From assembly GCF_007954405.1 (NCBI RefSeq), contig NZ_CP042344.1, positions 1,674,001-1,738,000 on the forward strand: 64,000 nucleotides of DNA, written 5' to 3'. Source of the DNA: Comamonas flocculans (GTDB lineage: Bacteria; Pseudomonadota; Gammaproteobacteria; Burkholderiales; Burkholderiaceae_C). The notes beneath the pieces were generated by a model. The model searched no databases, had not been told where the DNA came from, and saw only the letters and a program-made list of their open reading frames with translations. Positions 9,658-17,138 of the stretch are shown here, piece by piece. Position 1 is the stretch's first letter, and every line of letters begins with the position of its first letter. Made by a program: the position numbers and the translations under genes.

Positions 9658-9702
9658 TGAAATCGGCCTCAAACCCTTGCTGGGCAAGCGCAAGCAGCTA
9701 TC
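9658..9702 (+). repeat. Dispersed palindromic repeat A, copy 1
   Basis: Between the amgK-like gene and rsmE. The pattern is AATCGGCCTC, then a CTTG core, GGCAAGCGC and AGCAGCTAT. The same layout of GGC(C)TC end, CGCTTG/CAAGCG fold-back core and AGCTAT end recurs seven more times in the window. Confidence 0.6.
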
Positions 9703-9711
9703 TATCTGGAT

Positions 9712-10419
9712 ATGCCCCGGGTCTTTTGCGCTGAGGCCCTCGCGCCGGGCGAGCGGCGCCTGGGCGGGGAGGCCGCGCGCCATCTGCAGGTACTGCGCCT
9801 GCAGCCGGGCAACGCGCTGACCCTGTTTGATGGGCATGGCGGCGAATGGGCCGCGCGGGTCACGCGCATGGGCCGCAGCGAGGTGACGGTGGACGTGGAG
9901 GCGCACGCGGCCGTCGAGCGCGAGGCGGCGCGCGCGCTGCACCTGATCGTCGGCATGCCGGCCAACGAGCGCATGGACTGGCTGGTGGAAAAGGCCACCG
10001 AGCTCGGCGTCGCCGGCATCCAGCCCGTGATCACCCAGCGCAGCGTGCTGCGCCTGGAAGGCGAGCGCGCGGCCAAGCGCCTGGCGCGCTGGCAGGCGAT
10101 TGCCGCGGCGGCCTGCGAGCAGTGCGGGCGCAACCGCCTGCCCCGGATGGCGGCGCCGTTGCCGCTGGAGGCCGCGCTGCGGAGCGGGCCAGCGGGGCGG
10201 CGGGTGCTGCTCTCGCCGCAGCCGGGCGGGCGCCCGGTGCGCGAGGCGGCCGGCCCGGCGCCGGTGGTGTCGCTGCTGCTGGGGCCCGAAGGCGGCCTCA
10301 CGCCGCAGGAGGAGGGCGCCGCGCTCGCCCTCGGTTTTGTCCCGGCCCACCTGGGCGTGCGCGTGCTGCGCAGCGAGACCGCCGCCCTTGCTGCTGCGGC
10401 GCAATTGGCAGACTATTGA
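9712..10419 (+). CDS. rsmE: 16S rRNA m3U1498 methyltransferase RsmE
   Basis: RsmE uses SAM to methylate N3 of U1498 in 16S rRNA in the assembled 30S subunit. The 235-residue protein starts MPRVF and has the PUA-like N-terminal region (about 1-70). A SPOUT/trefoil-knot methyltransferase domain follows, with the knot motifs LLLGPEGGLTPQE (about 189-201) and VLRSETAALAA near the C-terminus. The segment ERMDWLVEKATELGV is also typical. It lies after the amgK-like gene, separated by a copy of repeat A. The usual downstream purine or nucleotidase genes are missing, and the gene ends next to another repeat copy. Confidence 0.93.
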   Translation: MPRVFCAEALAPGERRLGGEAARHLQVLRLQPGNALTLFDGHGGEWAARVTRMGRSEVTVDVEAHAAVEREAARALHLIVGMPANERMDWLVEKATELGVAGIQPVITQRSVLRLEGERAAKRLARWQAIAAAACEQCGRNRLPRMAAPLPLEAALRSGPAGRRVLLSPQPGGRPVREAAGPAPVVSLLLGPEGGLTPQEEGAALALGFVPAHLGVRVLRSETAALAAAAQLADY

Positions 10420-10423
10420 AACG

Positions 10424-10462
10424 CTAGCTGCTGGCGCTTGCCTGGATTGGGCTGGAGCCTCT
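10424..10462 (-). repeat. Dispersed palindromic repeat A, copy 2 (inverted)
   Basis: AGCTGCTGGCGCTTGCC...GGGCTGGAGCC lies directly after the rsmE stop, in the opposite orientation to copy 1. It overlaps the last codons and the stop of the minus-strand hydrolase gene. Confidence 0.55.
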
Positions 10463-11293
10463 TTTCTTCAAGAATTCGTCCAGCCAGCGCTGCAGCTCGG
10501 CATATACCGGGCCGCGGTCCAGTTCATTGAAGATCTCGTGGTACAGCCCGTCGAACTCGCGCGCCTGCAGCACGGCGGCGGGCGCCTGCTGCGCGAGCTG
10601 GCGGCAGCCCGCAGGGTCGATCATGCGGTCGCCGCTGCCCCACATCAACAGCGTGGGCACGGGCCAGCGGGGGGCGGCCGCCAGCGCACCGGCGCCGCTG
10701 CCGGTGATGAAGTGGCCCAGGCGCACGCTGATGCGATCGTGGCACAGCGGGTCGTTCACGTAGGCCGCCACCACCGCCGGGTCGTGCGACAGATCCGCGG
10801 GGTTCAGGCCGTTGCCCATGCGCAGGTCCGGCACCAGCCGCACCAGCAGCGGCACCAGCAGGCGCAGCAGCGGACTGGCCGACACCGCCAGTGCCGGCGC
10901 GGACAGCACGCAGGCATCGAGCGGGCGCAGTCCGCGCGCCGCGAAGCTGGCGGCCACCAGCGCGCCCATGCTGTGCCCCAGCAGGATGAGGGGTTCGCCC
11001 GCCGGCATGGCCGCGCGCGTGGCGTCCACCATGACGGCCAGGTCGTCCAGCAGGCGGTCGGGCTGCGGCAGCGCGCCGCGCACGCCGCTGGAGCGTCCGT
11101 GGCCGTAGTGGTCGTAGCCGCGCACCGCGCAGCCCCAGCCCCGCAGCTGGCGCGCCAGCGCGGCGTAGCGCCCGCTGTGTTCGCCCAGGCCGTGCACCAG
11201 CAGCACGCTGGCGCGCCGCTGGCCCTCGGGCAGTGGCCAGTCGGCCACATGCAGGCGTTCGCCGTCGGGGCGCGCGAGTTCGTGTTCTTGCAT
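10424..11293 (-). CDS. Alpha/beta hydrolase, monoacylglycerol lipase-like
   Basis: This is a 289-residue serine hydrolase of the monoacylglycerol lipase/PldB-type lysophospholipase group. The HGLGEHSGRY motif near 34-43, the nucleophile elbow GHSMG (S108), the acid D222 in GSGDRMID and H252 in GLYHEIFNE form a full catalytic triad. Cleavage of monoacylglycerols or lysophospholipids is expected from the family; the exact ester is unknown. The start is ATG 11293 because GGAG lies eight bases upstream and the protein then begins with the family N-terminus. The last dozen residues and the stop codon come from a copy of repeat A. The gene converges with rsmE and diverges from the riboflavin synthase gene. 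Confidence 0.83.
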   Translation of the reverse strand: MQEHELARPDGERLHVADWPLPEGQRRASVLLVHGLGEHSGRYAALARQLRGWGCAVRGYDHYGHGRSSGVRGALPQPDRLLDDLAVMVDATRAAMPAGEPLILLGHSMGALVAASFAARGLRPLDACVLSAPALAVSASPLLRLLVPLLVRLVPDLRMGNGLNPADLSHDPAVVAAYVNDPLCHDRISVRLGHFITGSGAGALAAAPRWPVPTLLMWGSGDRMIDPAGCRQLAQQAPAAVLQAREFDGLYHEIFNELDRGPVYAELQRWLDEFLKKRGSSPIQASASS

Positions 11294-11369
11294 GGCGTTG
11301 TCTCCTGGTGGCGGTGCGGGCGGGGGCGCTGGCACAATCGTGGGCCTTGGCTTTTTTCTGCATGGTGCC

Positions 11370-12089
11370 ATGTTCACAGGCATAGTCCAGGCGGTGGCGC
11401 GCATCGCCACCATTGAAGACCTCGGCGGTCTGCGCAGCCTGAGCATCGATTTTCCCGACGGTTTCTGCGAGGGCCTGACGCTGGGCGCGAGCGTGGCGGT
11501 GGACGGCGTGTGCCTTACCGTGACACGGATCGAATCGCCCACTCGGGCGCGCTTTGACGTGATGCAGCAAAGCCTTGCGGTCACCACGCTGGGCGGCTAC
11601 GGCGTGGGCCAGCAGGTGAACGTGGAGCGCGCCGCGCGCGAGGGGGCGGAGATCGGCGGACACCCGCTGTCGGGCCATGTCGACTGCAGCGCGCGCCTGG
11701 CGCAGGTGCGCGCGCTGGAGAACAACCTGGTCTGGCGCATCGCCATGCCGGCCAGCCACATGCGCTATGTGTTTGCCAAGGGCTACATCGCGGTCAATGG
11801 CGCCAGCCTCACGGTGGCCGAATGCGACCGTGAGGCGGGCTGGTTCGAAGTCTGGCTGATCCCCGAAACGCGCCGCGCCACGGTGTTCGAGCACAAGCGC
11901 GAGGGCGACGTGCTGAACGTCGAGGTGGAGCGCACCACCGCCGTGATGGTCGATACCGTGCACGAGGCGGTGCGCGAACGCCTGGCGCCGCTCACCGCGG
12001 CCGTCGAGGCCTTGCTGGCCGCGCAAGGGCGATCGCTGCAGGATTTCGCGAAGCTTGCGCCGTCTCCCTCAGGGAAAGGCTTGGTGTGA
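11370..12089 (+). CDS. ribE: Riboflavin synthase alpha chain
   Basis: Riboflavin synthase dismutates two 6,7-dimethyl-8-ribityllumazines to riboflavin and a pyrimidine that is recycled. The 239-residue protein begins MFTGIVQ, the invariant start of the family. It has the two lumazine-binding barrels (about 1-97 and 98-195) with EIGGHPLSGHVD at their junction and the second-barrel GASLTV motif. Its last residues (about KLAPSPSGKGLV) are encoded by a palindromic repeat and look added. It stands apart from other rib genes, which are not in this window, and no FMN riboswitch was recognised upstream. Confidence 0.92.
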   Translation: MFTGIVQAVARIATIEDLGGLRSLSIDFPDGFCEGLTLGASVAVDGVCLTVTRIESPTRARFDVMQQSLAVTTLGGYGVGQQVNVERAAREGAEIGGHPLSGHVDCSARLAQVRALENNLVWRIAMPASHMRYVFAKGYIAVNGASLTVAECDREAGWFEVWLIPETRRATVFEHKREGDVLNVEVERTTAVMVDTVHEAVRERLAPLTAAVEALLAAQGRSLQDFAKLAPSPSGKGLV

Positions 12090-12166
12090 GCGCCACGGGC
12101 GCGCGCGGGCCCGCCGTCGTCGTCACGCAGCCTCTCGCCCAAGCCTGACCCCGAAAGGGGAGAGAA
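12062..12166. repeat. Complex palindromic repeat B, copy 1, at the 3' end of ribE
   Basis: AAAGGCTTGG (left) and CCAAGCCT (right) are inverted arms around a GC-only core. Each side also carries its own small hairpin, for example CCCC-GAAA-GGGG at 12149-12160. The left arm lies inside the end of ribE. The layout matches the elements at 31131 and 35917. Confidence 0.45.
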
Positions 12167-12185
12167 AAAACCGCCAGGCCGGGCT

Positions 12186-12635
12186 TCACGGGCCGTAGAA
12201 GTGCGCCAGGAACTTCGCACGGAAACCGATGTGGCAGCCGTCGCAGCTTTGCTGCATCTTGTCGTAGCTGCTCGCGGCGGCCGCGCCATCGTGCTCTTGC
12301 GCGGCGGCCTGCAGTCGGCCGGCCGCGGCTTTCACCTGCAGGTCGTGGTTGCGAAAGGCGGGCGCGTCGGTGAACAGCCAGCCCAGTATGCGCAGTTTCT
12401 CGGCGGGCGGCGGCTCTGCGTGGTGGGCCAGGCGCCCGGCATGGCGGGCCACCGCCGGCCAGTCCTGCCGCTGGATGCCGGCCGCCACGGCTTCGGTGTC
12501 CGTCTGCATTTGCTGCATCGCGCCGCGCAAGTGCAGCGGCTCGGCATCGGTGGGCCTGGGCGCCAGGCCCAGCGCCGCCGCCAGGGCGAGTGCGCCCAGC
12601 AGCGCCAGCACGGCGCACCAGCGTAGCAACTTCAT
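12186..12635 (-). CDS. Cytochrome c'-like monohaem cytochrome
   Basis: A 149-residue exported protein: a hydrophobic signal segment covers residues 5-25 and the mature part is helical. A single haem-attachment site CDGCH lies at 131-135, close to the C-terminus. This late position and the lack of a downstream Met ligand fit cytochrome c', a four-helix periplasmic protein that binds NO or takes part in redox chemistry. It is encoded on the same strand 75 bases downstream of the histidine kinase gene and may be co-transcribed with the two-component system. The function is inferred from fold only. Confidence 0.75.
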   Translation of the reverse strand: MKLLRWCAVLALLGALALAAALGLAPRPTDAEPLHLRGAMQQMQTDTEAVAAGIQRQDWPAVARHAGRLAHHAEPPPAEKLRILGWLFTDAPAFRNHDLQVKAAAGRLQAAAQEHDGAAAASSYDKMQQSCDGCHIGFRAKFLAHFYGP

Positions 12636-12710
12636 GGAGCCTCCTGTGGGCGGCCATGGTAGGACTTGCCCATCTGCGCTCTGGCGGTACCCGCGTTGCG
12701 GGCAGTGGCT

Positions 12711-13931
12711 TCAGGGTGTGGAGAGGGGCAGCTGCAGCACGAAGCTTGCGCCCCGCGCCCCGTCGGGGCGGGCCTCGCAGCGCACGCTGCCGCCGTGGCG
12801 CTGGGCGATGGAGTGCACCAGCGCCAGGCCCAGGCCCACACCGCCGCTGCGCTCGCTGGCGCCGGGCAGGCGGTAAAAGGGCTCGAAGATGCGCTCGCGC
12901 TGCGCCGGGGGCACGCCGGGGCCGTGGTCGCTCACGCGCACCCGCACCACGCCGGGCCCACGGCTGAGGCTGAGCTGCACCGGCCCTTCGCTGTAGCGGC
13001 GCGCGTTTTCCAGCAGGTTGCGCACCGCGCGGCGCAGCAGCCGCACGATGCCGGGCAGCTCGGGGATGGCGGCGCCTTCGTCCAGCTGCAGCTCGGCGTC
13101 CACGCGCGCGCACTCTTCGGCCGCCAGACCCACGAGGTCCACCATCTCCACCGTGCCGACGTTGTCGGCGCCGGCGTCCAGGCGGCTGGCCAGCAGGATC
13201 TCGTCGATCAGCTGATCGAGCTCGGCGATGTTGCGCTGCATCTCGGCGAGCGCATCGGGTGAGGGCTGCCCGTTCTCCAGCAAGCCCATGCCCATGCGGA
13301 TGCGCGCCAGCGGCGAGCGCAGCTCGTGCGAGGCATTGGCCAGCAGCGACTTGTGCGACTGCACCAGCGCCTGGATGCGCGCCGCCGCGGCATTGAACTG
13401 GCGCGACAGCTGCGCCACCTCGTCGTGCCCCTGCTCGGGCACGCGCACCGACAGCTTGCCTTCGCCAAAGCGCTGCACGCTGCGCTGCAGGCGCTCCAGG
13501 CGCTGCAGCAGCCTGCGGATGATGGGGAAAACGCCCAGCGTGACCGCCAGGCCAACGAGCGCGAGTATCCAGAGAAAACCATAGGGCGGGGCCAGCCAGA
13601 AGGGGCCATTGCGGTGGCTGCCGCGCCCCCCCGCAGGGCGCACGCGCGGGGCCATCTGCAAGGTATAGAGCGTGCCGTCGGCGGCTTCGATCTGGTAGCT
13701 CACGCCGGCCTCCCAGGGCCCGGGCTCGCGCGTGGCCATGCCTTGCACCAGGGTCTTCCCCTGGGCGTCGCTCAGTTTCAGCTCGCGCGGGGCCGGCGCG
13801 TTGAAGGTCTGCGCGTTGTGCTCGGCAGCGACGCGCCAGGCCCAGCCCACGACCAGCGCGAACACCAGCACGCCGCCTACGGTGGCCAGCCAGATGCGCA
13901 GATAGAGACGGCGGGAAAAGGGTCCAAGCAT
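12711..13931 (-). CDS. Sensor histidine kinase
   Basis: A 406-residue membrane kinase. Transmembrane segments are at about 12-32 and 117-137, enclosing a periplasmic domain of about 85 residues. A HAMP region (about 138-190) follows. The dimerisation/phosphoacceptor motif NASHELRSPLARI carries H202. N-box (NLLENARRY, about 305-313) and G-boxes DHGPG (335-339) and GVGLG (364-368) complete the ATPase. ATG 13931 is chosen because the next residues MLGPFSRRLYLRIW form a normal inside-positive membrane start; an upstream ATG at 14033 would add a Pro/Arg-rich stretch without family support. It follows its response regulator gene. The stimulus is unknown. Confidence 0.88.
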   Translation of the reverse strand: MLGPFSRRLYLRIWLATVGGVLVFALVVGWAWRVAAEHNAQTFNAPAPRELKLSDAQGKTLVQGMATREPGPWEAGVSYQIEAADGTLYTLQMAPRVRPAGGRGSHRNGPFWLAPPYGFLWILALVGLAVTLGVFPIIRRLLQRLERLQRSVQRFGEGKLSVRVPEQGHDEVAQLSRQFNAAAARIQALVQSHKSLLANASHELRSPLARIRMGMGLLENGQPSPDALAEMQRNIAELDQLIDEILLASRLDAGADNVGTVEMVDLVGLAAEECARVDAELQLDEGAAIPELPGIVRLLRRAVRNLLENARRYSEGPVQLSLSRGPGVVRVRVSDHGPGVPPAQRERIFEPFYRLPGASERSGGVGLGLALVHSIAQRHGGSVRCEARPDGARGASFVLQLPLSTP

Positions 13932-14039
13932 GGCGGAAGGCGCCCCGGCTTCAGGCCTCGCGGCTCGGGTGTGGAGAGGACATGGAGCGCGAGCGGGCCT
14001 TGGCTGGCTGAACGCCCGGTTGACGCGGCTCAAGCATGC

Positions 14040-14756
14040 TCAGTCCTGGTGCTTGGCAAAGACATAGCCCACGCCGCGCACGGTGAGGATGCGCTTGGGG
14101 TTCTTCACGTCGGCCTCGATCGCGGCGCGGATGCGGCCCATGTGCACGTCGATGGAGCGGTCGAACGCCTCCAGCTCGCGCCCGCGCACGGCCTCCATGA
14201 TCTGGTCGCGCGTGAGCACGCGCCCGGCCCGTTCGGCCAGCGTCACCAGCAGGTCGAACTGGTAGGAGGTGAGCTCGGCCGGTGCGCCGGCCACGCTCAC
14301 GGTGCGGGCGTCACGGTCGATCTCCAGGCTGCCGAAACGCATCACGTTGGCCTCCTGCTGCGCGCCGCCGCCCCGCCGGCGCAGGATGGCGCGGATGCGC
14401 GCCAGCAGCTCGCGCGGCTCAAACGGCTTGGGCAGGTAGTCGTCCGCGCCCACTTCCAGGCCGATCACCCGGTCCATGGGATCGCCCTTGGCCGTCAGCA
14501 TGAGGATCGGTACCTTGCCGGTGTTGCCCGGCAGCGCACGCAGGCGCCGGCAGACCTCCAGTCCGTCCATGTCGGGCAGCATCAGATCCAGGATCACCAG
14601 GTCGGGCAGGGTCTGTGCGCCCGGGGTCTCCACCCGGGCGAGGCCTGCCGCGGCGTTGTCCACGTGCTCGACCTGCAGCGCCGATTGCTGCAGGTACTGC
14701 ACCACCATCTGCGCGAGGCGGTGGTCGTCTTCGATCATCAACAGCTGTGCGCTCAT
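14040..14756 (-). CDS. OmpR-family response regulator
   Basis: A 238-residue two-domain transcription factor. The receiver domain has the acidic pocket EDD (9-11), phosphoacceptor D57 in VILDLMLPDMDG, T88 and K110 in LPKPFEP. A C-terminal winged-helix DNA-binding domain (about 140-235) ends in the usual LTVRGVGYVF. ATG 14756 gives the standard N-terminus MSAQLLMIEDD. It is the first gene of an apparent regulator-kinase-cytochrome c' operon. The spacing to the kinase is about 108 bases. It diverges from the FGE-like lipoprotein gene, a possible target. Confidence 0.9.
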   Translation of the reverse strand: MSAQLLMIEDDHRLAQMVVQYLQQSALQVEHVDNAAAGLARVETPGAQTLPDLVILDLMLPDMDGLEVCRRLRALPGNTGKVPILMLTAKGDPMDRVIGLEVGADDYLPKPFEPRELLARIRAILRRRGGGAQQEANVMRFGSLEIDRDARTVSVAGAPAELTSYQFDLLVTLAERAGRVLTRDQIMEAVRGRELEAFDRSIDVHMGRIRAAIEADVKNPKRILTVRGVGYVFAKHQD

Positions 14757-14829
14757 GGCCTTATCCTGCGTGCCTGCCTTCTCGCGGTGTTGAAGCCAGT
14801 GTAAAGCCGGAGTAAAAGATGACTTCTGG

Positions 14830-14876
14830 ATTGATAGCTGGAGGCGCTTGCCGGACAAGCGCTGCAGGCCGATTTG
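14830..14876 (-). repeat. Dispersed palindromic repeat A, copy 3 (inverted)
   Basis: ATTGATAGCTGGAGGCGCTTG followed by CAAGCGCTGCAGGCCGAT lies between the response regulator and the FGE-like gene. An in-frame ATG at 14819 would put this repeat inside the lipoprotein gene, which argues for a later start. Confidence 0.65.
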
Positions 14877-14887
14877 TGCAATTTGCC

Positions 14888-15988
14888 GTGAGGCTGGGCA
14901 TGGCGCTGCTTGCGGCGGCCCTGCCGGGCTGCGCCGCGCCACCGACGCCGGGCACGGGCCTGGTCGACAGCCTCGGACTGCGCTTCGTCGCCATTGCCGC
15001 AGGGGAGTTCCTCATGGGCAGCGATGAAGACCCGGGGCAGCTGGCCCGGGTCTATCCGCATGCCGAGATGCGCCGCCTGCGCGGCCTGGCCGACGAAGCG
15101 CCGGTGCACCGCGTGCGCATCACGCGCACCTTCTGGATGGGCAAGACCGAGGTCACCGTGGGGCAGTTTCGCCGCTTCGTGCAGCGCTCGGGCTACGTGC
15201 CCGAATCGGTGCGCGATGGCACGGGCGGCTATGGCTACAACCCGGCCTACGACGCCGCGCGCAGCCCGCGCCATGACGCCTTCGAGGGGCGTGATCCGCG
15301 CTATTCCTGGCAGAACCCGGGCTTTGCGCAGACCGACGCGCACCCGGTGGTGAACGTGAGCTACAACGACGCGCTTGCCATGGCCCGCTGGCTGAGCAAG
15401 CAGGAAGGCGTGGCCTATCGCCTGCCCACCGAGGCCGAATGGGAGTACGCCGCGCGTGCCGGCACGCGCACGCGCTACCCGGCGGGCGACGAGCTGGACG
15501 CGCTGCTGGCCAGCGCCAACACCTTCGCGCGCGAAACCGCGCAGCTCTGGCCGCAGTGGCGGGACGAGGCCGCGCCGGGTGAAGACGGCTTTGTCTTCAC
15601 CGCGCCGGTGGCCAGCTTGGCGCCCAATGCCTGGGGCCTGTACGACATGATCGGCAACGCCTGGGAGTGGTGCGCGGACTGGTATGGCGAGGACTATTAC
15701 GCGCGCTCGCCCCTCGACGACCCCCAGGGCCCGGGCGAAGGCCAGGTGCGCGTGCGCCGCGGCGGCTCCTGGCACACCTGGCCGCTGTATGCGCGCGTGG
15801 CGTTTCGCAACTGGAACACGCCGCAGACGCGCTATGTGCTGGTGGGCTTTCGGCTGGTGCGCGAGGGTGGTGCCAGTGCCGCCTTGCAGCCCGATCAGGC
15901 GCAGGCTGCCGCGTCTGCGGCGGCGCAGACTGGAGGCGCCGGCTCCGCGCAGGCGATGCGGTCGCGCCCGAGGCGCTTGGCGCGGTAG
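14888..15988 (+). CDS. Formylglycine-generating-enzyme-fold (SUMF1/EgtB/PvdO type) lipoprotein
   Basis: About 366 residues: a short signal ending in the lipobox LPGC, then an FGE-sulfatase fold (about 25-325). Landmarks are EFLMGSDE, FWMGKTEVT, RLPTEAEWEYAAR, NAWEWCADWY, RRGGSW and VGFRLVR. The cysteine pair that active formylglycine-generating enzymes carry after the RRGGS segment is not there; the sequence reads WHTWPLYARVAFRN. It is therefore probably not a sulfatase activator of the classical type, and its substrate is unknown. The start is uncertain: GTG 14888 keeps an arginine before the hydrophobic core; ATG 14900 and ATG 14819 are alternatives, the last lying before a repeat. The C-terminal 35 or so residues overlap the end of the diguanylate cyclase gene on the other strand. 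Confidence 0.75.
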   Translation: MRLGMALLAAALPGCAAPPTPGTGLVDSLGLRFVAIAAGEFLMGSDEDPGQLARVYPHAEMRRLRGLADEAPVHRVRITRTFWMGKTEVTVGQFRRFVQRSGYVPESVRDGTGGYGYNPAYDAARSPRHDAFEGRDPRYSWQNPGFAQTDAHPVVNVSYNDALAMARWLSKQEGVAYRLPTEAEWEYAARAGTRTRYPAGDELDALLASANTFARETAQLWPQWRDEAAPGEDGFVFTAPVASLAPNAWGLYDMIGNAWEWCADWYGEDYYARSPLDDPQGPGEGQVRVRRGGSWHTWPLYARVAFRNWNTPQTRYVLVGFRLVREGGASAALQPDQAQAAASAAAQTGGAGSAQAMRSRPRRLAR

Positions 15989-17073
15989 AGCGCATCGTCG
16001 CTGCGCTTGAGCAAGGCGCCGCACGCCTCGTCGCCGCCCAGCAGCGCCACACCGATCGAGACCGTCACCGCGACGCGGACGCCGCCCTCCAGGGTGAGCG
16101 CCGCGTCCGCCACCGCCGCACGCAGGCGCTCGAGCAGGCGCCGGCCTTGCTCGGGCGTGGTATCCACGAGCATCAGCACGAATTCTTCCCCACCCCAGCG
16201 CGCCAGCACGTCGCTTGCGCGCAGGCTTTTTTGCGCCGCGGCGGCAAAGGCCTTGAGCACCTGATCGCCGACCGCATGCCCGTGGGTGTCGTTGATCTGC
16301 TTGAAATGGTCCAGGTCCAGCTGCGCAAGCAGCAAGGGGCGCCGGCTGCGCTGGGCGCTCAGGCAGGCCACGCGCAACGCCTCCTGCATGTAGCGGCGAT
16401 TGGGCAGGCCGGTGAGTTCGTCGCGCGTGGCCAGCGCGTGGATGTGGCGCACGGCGCTGGCCAGCTCCTGCTTCTGGCGCTTGAGCAGCTGGCGCATGGC
16501 GCGGATGCGCAGCGCCAGCACCGTGCTGCTGGTCAGCACCACGATGACGGCCAGCATGTAGACCGTGGCCAGCGCCGGGGCCGGGGCGTCCTGCGTGCCC
16601 CACTGGATCACCGCGCCGGCCACCGCATACAGCGTCAGGCTGTAGGCGAGCAGCGCCTTGATCTGGCGCTCGCTGAGGTTGAACACGCCAAACACCATCA
16701 CCAGAGCGAGCAGCGGCAGCACGATGCCGCGCGCCTGCCCCGCGATCACGTAGGCGGCGGCGTTGCTCGTGAAGGCGGCGCCGATCTGCACCGCGGTGAA
16801 GGCCGGGTCGCGCCAGCGGCGCGTGCGGCCGCTGCGGATCAGCGCAAAGCAGACCAGCGCCCACAGGCCGCTTGCCAAGGCCCACCAGTGCACCGGCCGG
16901 GCCTGCGCCAGATCGGCGGCGGCCACCCATTCCATGGACACGATGCTCGCCGCCATCACGGCGCAGGTCAGCAGCGTGAGCGCCAGCGGTCGGCGCAGCC
17001 GCGCGTCGCTGCCGAGCAGCACGCGCCGCATGCCAGCACCAAGGCTGACTCGCCCTGCGGGCCCGGCCTGCAT
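15895..17073 (-). CDS. Membrane diguanylate cyclase (GGDEF domain)
   Basis: A 392-residue protein that should make cyclic di-GMP from two GTP. About six hydrophobic segments between residues 30 and 190 form a membrane sensor of unknown ligand. A short coiled linker then leads to the GGDEF domain (about 212-375). The active-site loop is GGEEF (294-298). The allosteric I-site R285-x-x-D288 lies five residues before it, so product inhibition is expected. Met 15 (17031) is an alternative start; 17073 has a GGGGAG stretch upstream. The 3' end overlaps the convergent FGE-like gene by 94 bases. Confidence 0.88.
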   Translation of the reverse strand: MQAGPAGRVSLGAGMRRVLLGSDARLRRPLALTLLTCAVMAASIVSMEWVAAADLAQARPVHWWALASGLWALVCFALIRSGRTRRWRDPAFTAVQIGAAFTSNAAAYVIAGQARGIVLPLLALVMVFGVFNLSERQIKALLAYSLTLYAVAGAVIQWGTQDAPAPALATVYMLAVIVVLTSSTVLALRIRAMRQLLKRQKQELASAVRHIHALATRDELTGLPNRRYMQEALRVACLSAQRSRRPLLLAQLDLDHFKQINDTHGHAVGDQVLKAFAAAAQKSLRASDVLARWGGEEFVLMLVDTTPEQGRRLLERLRAAVADAALTLEGGVRVAVTVSIGVALLGGDEACGALLKRSDDALYRAKRLGRDRIACAEPAPPVCAAADAAACA

Positions 17074-17138
17074 TTGTCCTGTGTCTCCCCTTGACCGCGT
17101 GTGCGGCGGGGTACTGTAGGCCTTTGCCGCGGATTTGC

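Noticed and set aside
14819..14887. ATG 14819 as start of the FGE-like lipoprotein
   Set aside because: It would make a copy of repeat A encode the N-terminus and put 20-odd non-hydrophobic residues before the lipoprotein signal. A start at 14888 or 14900 is more sensible, although not proven.
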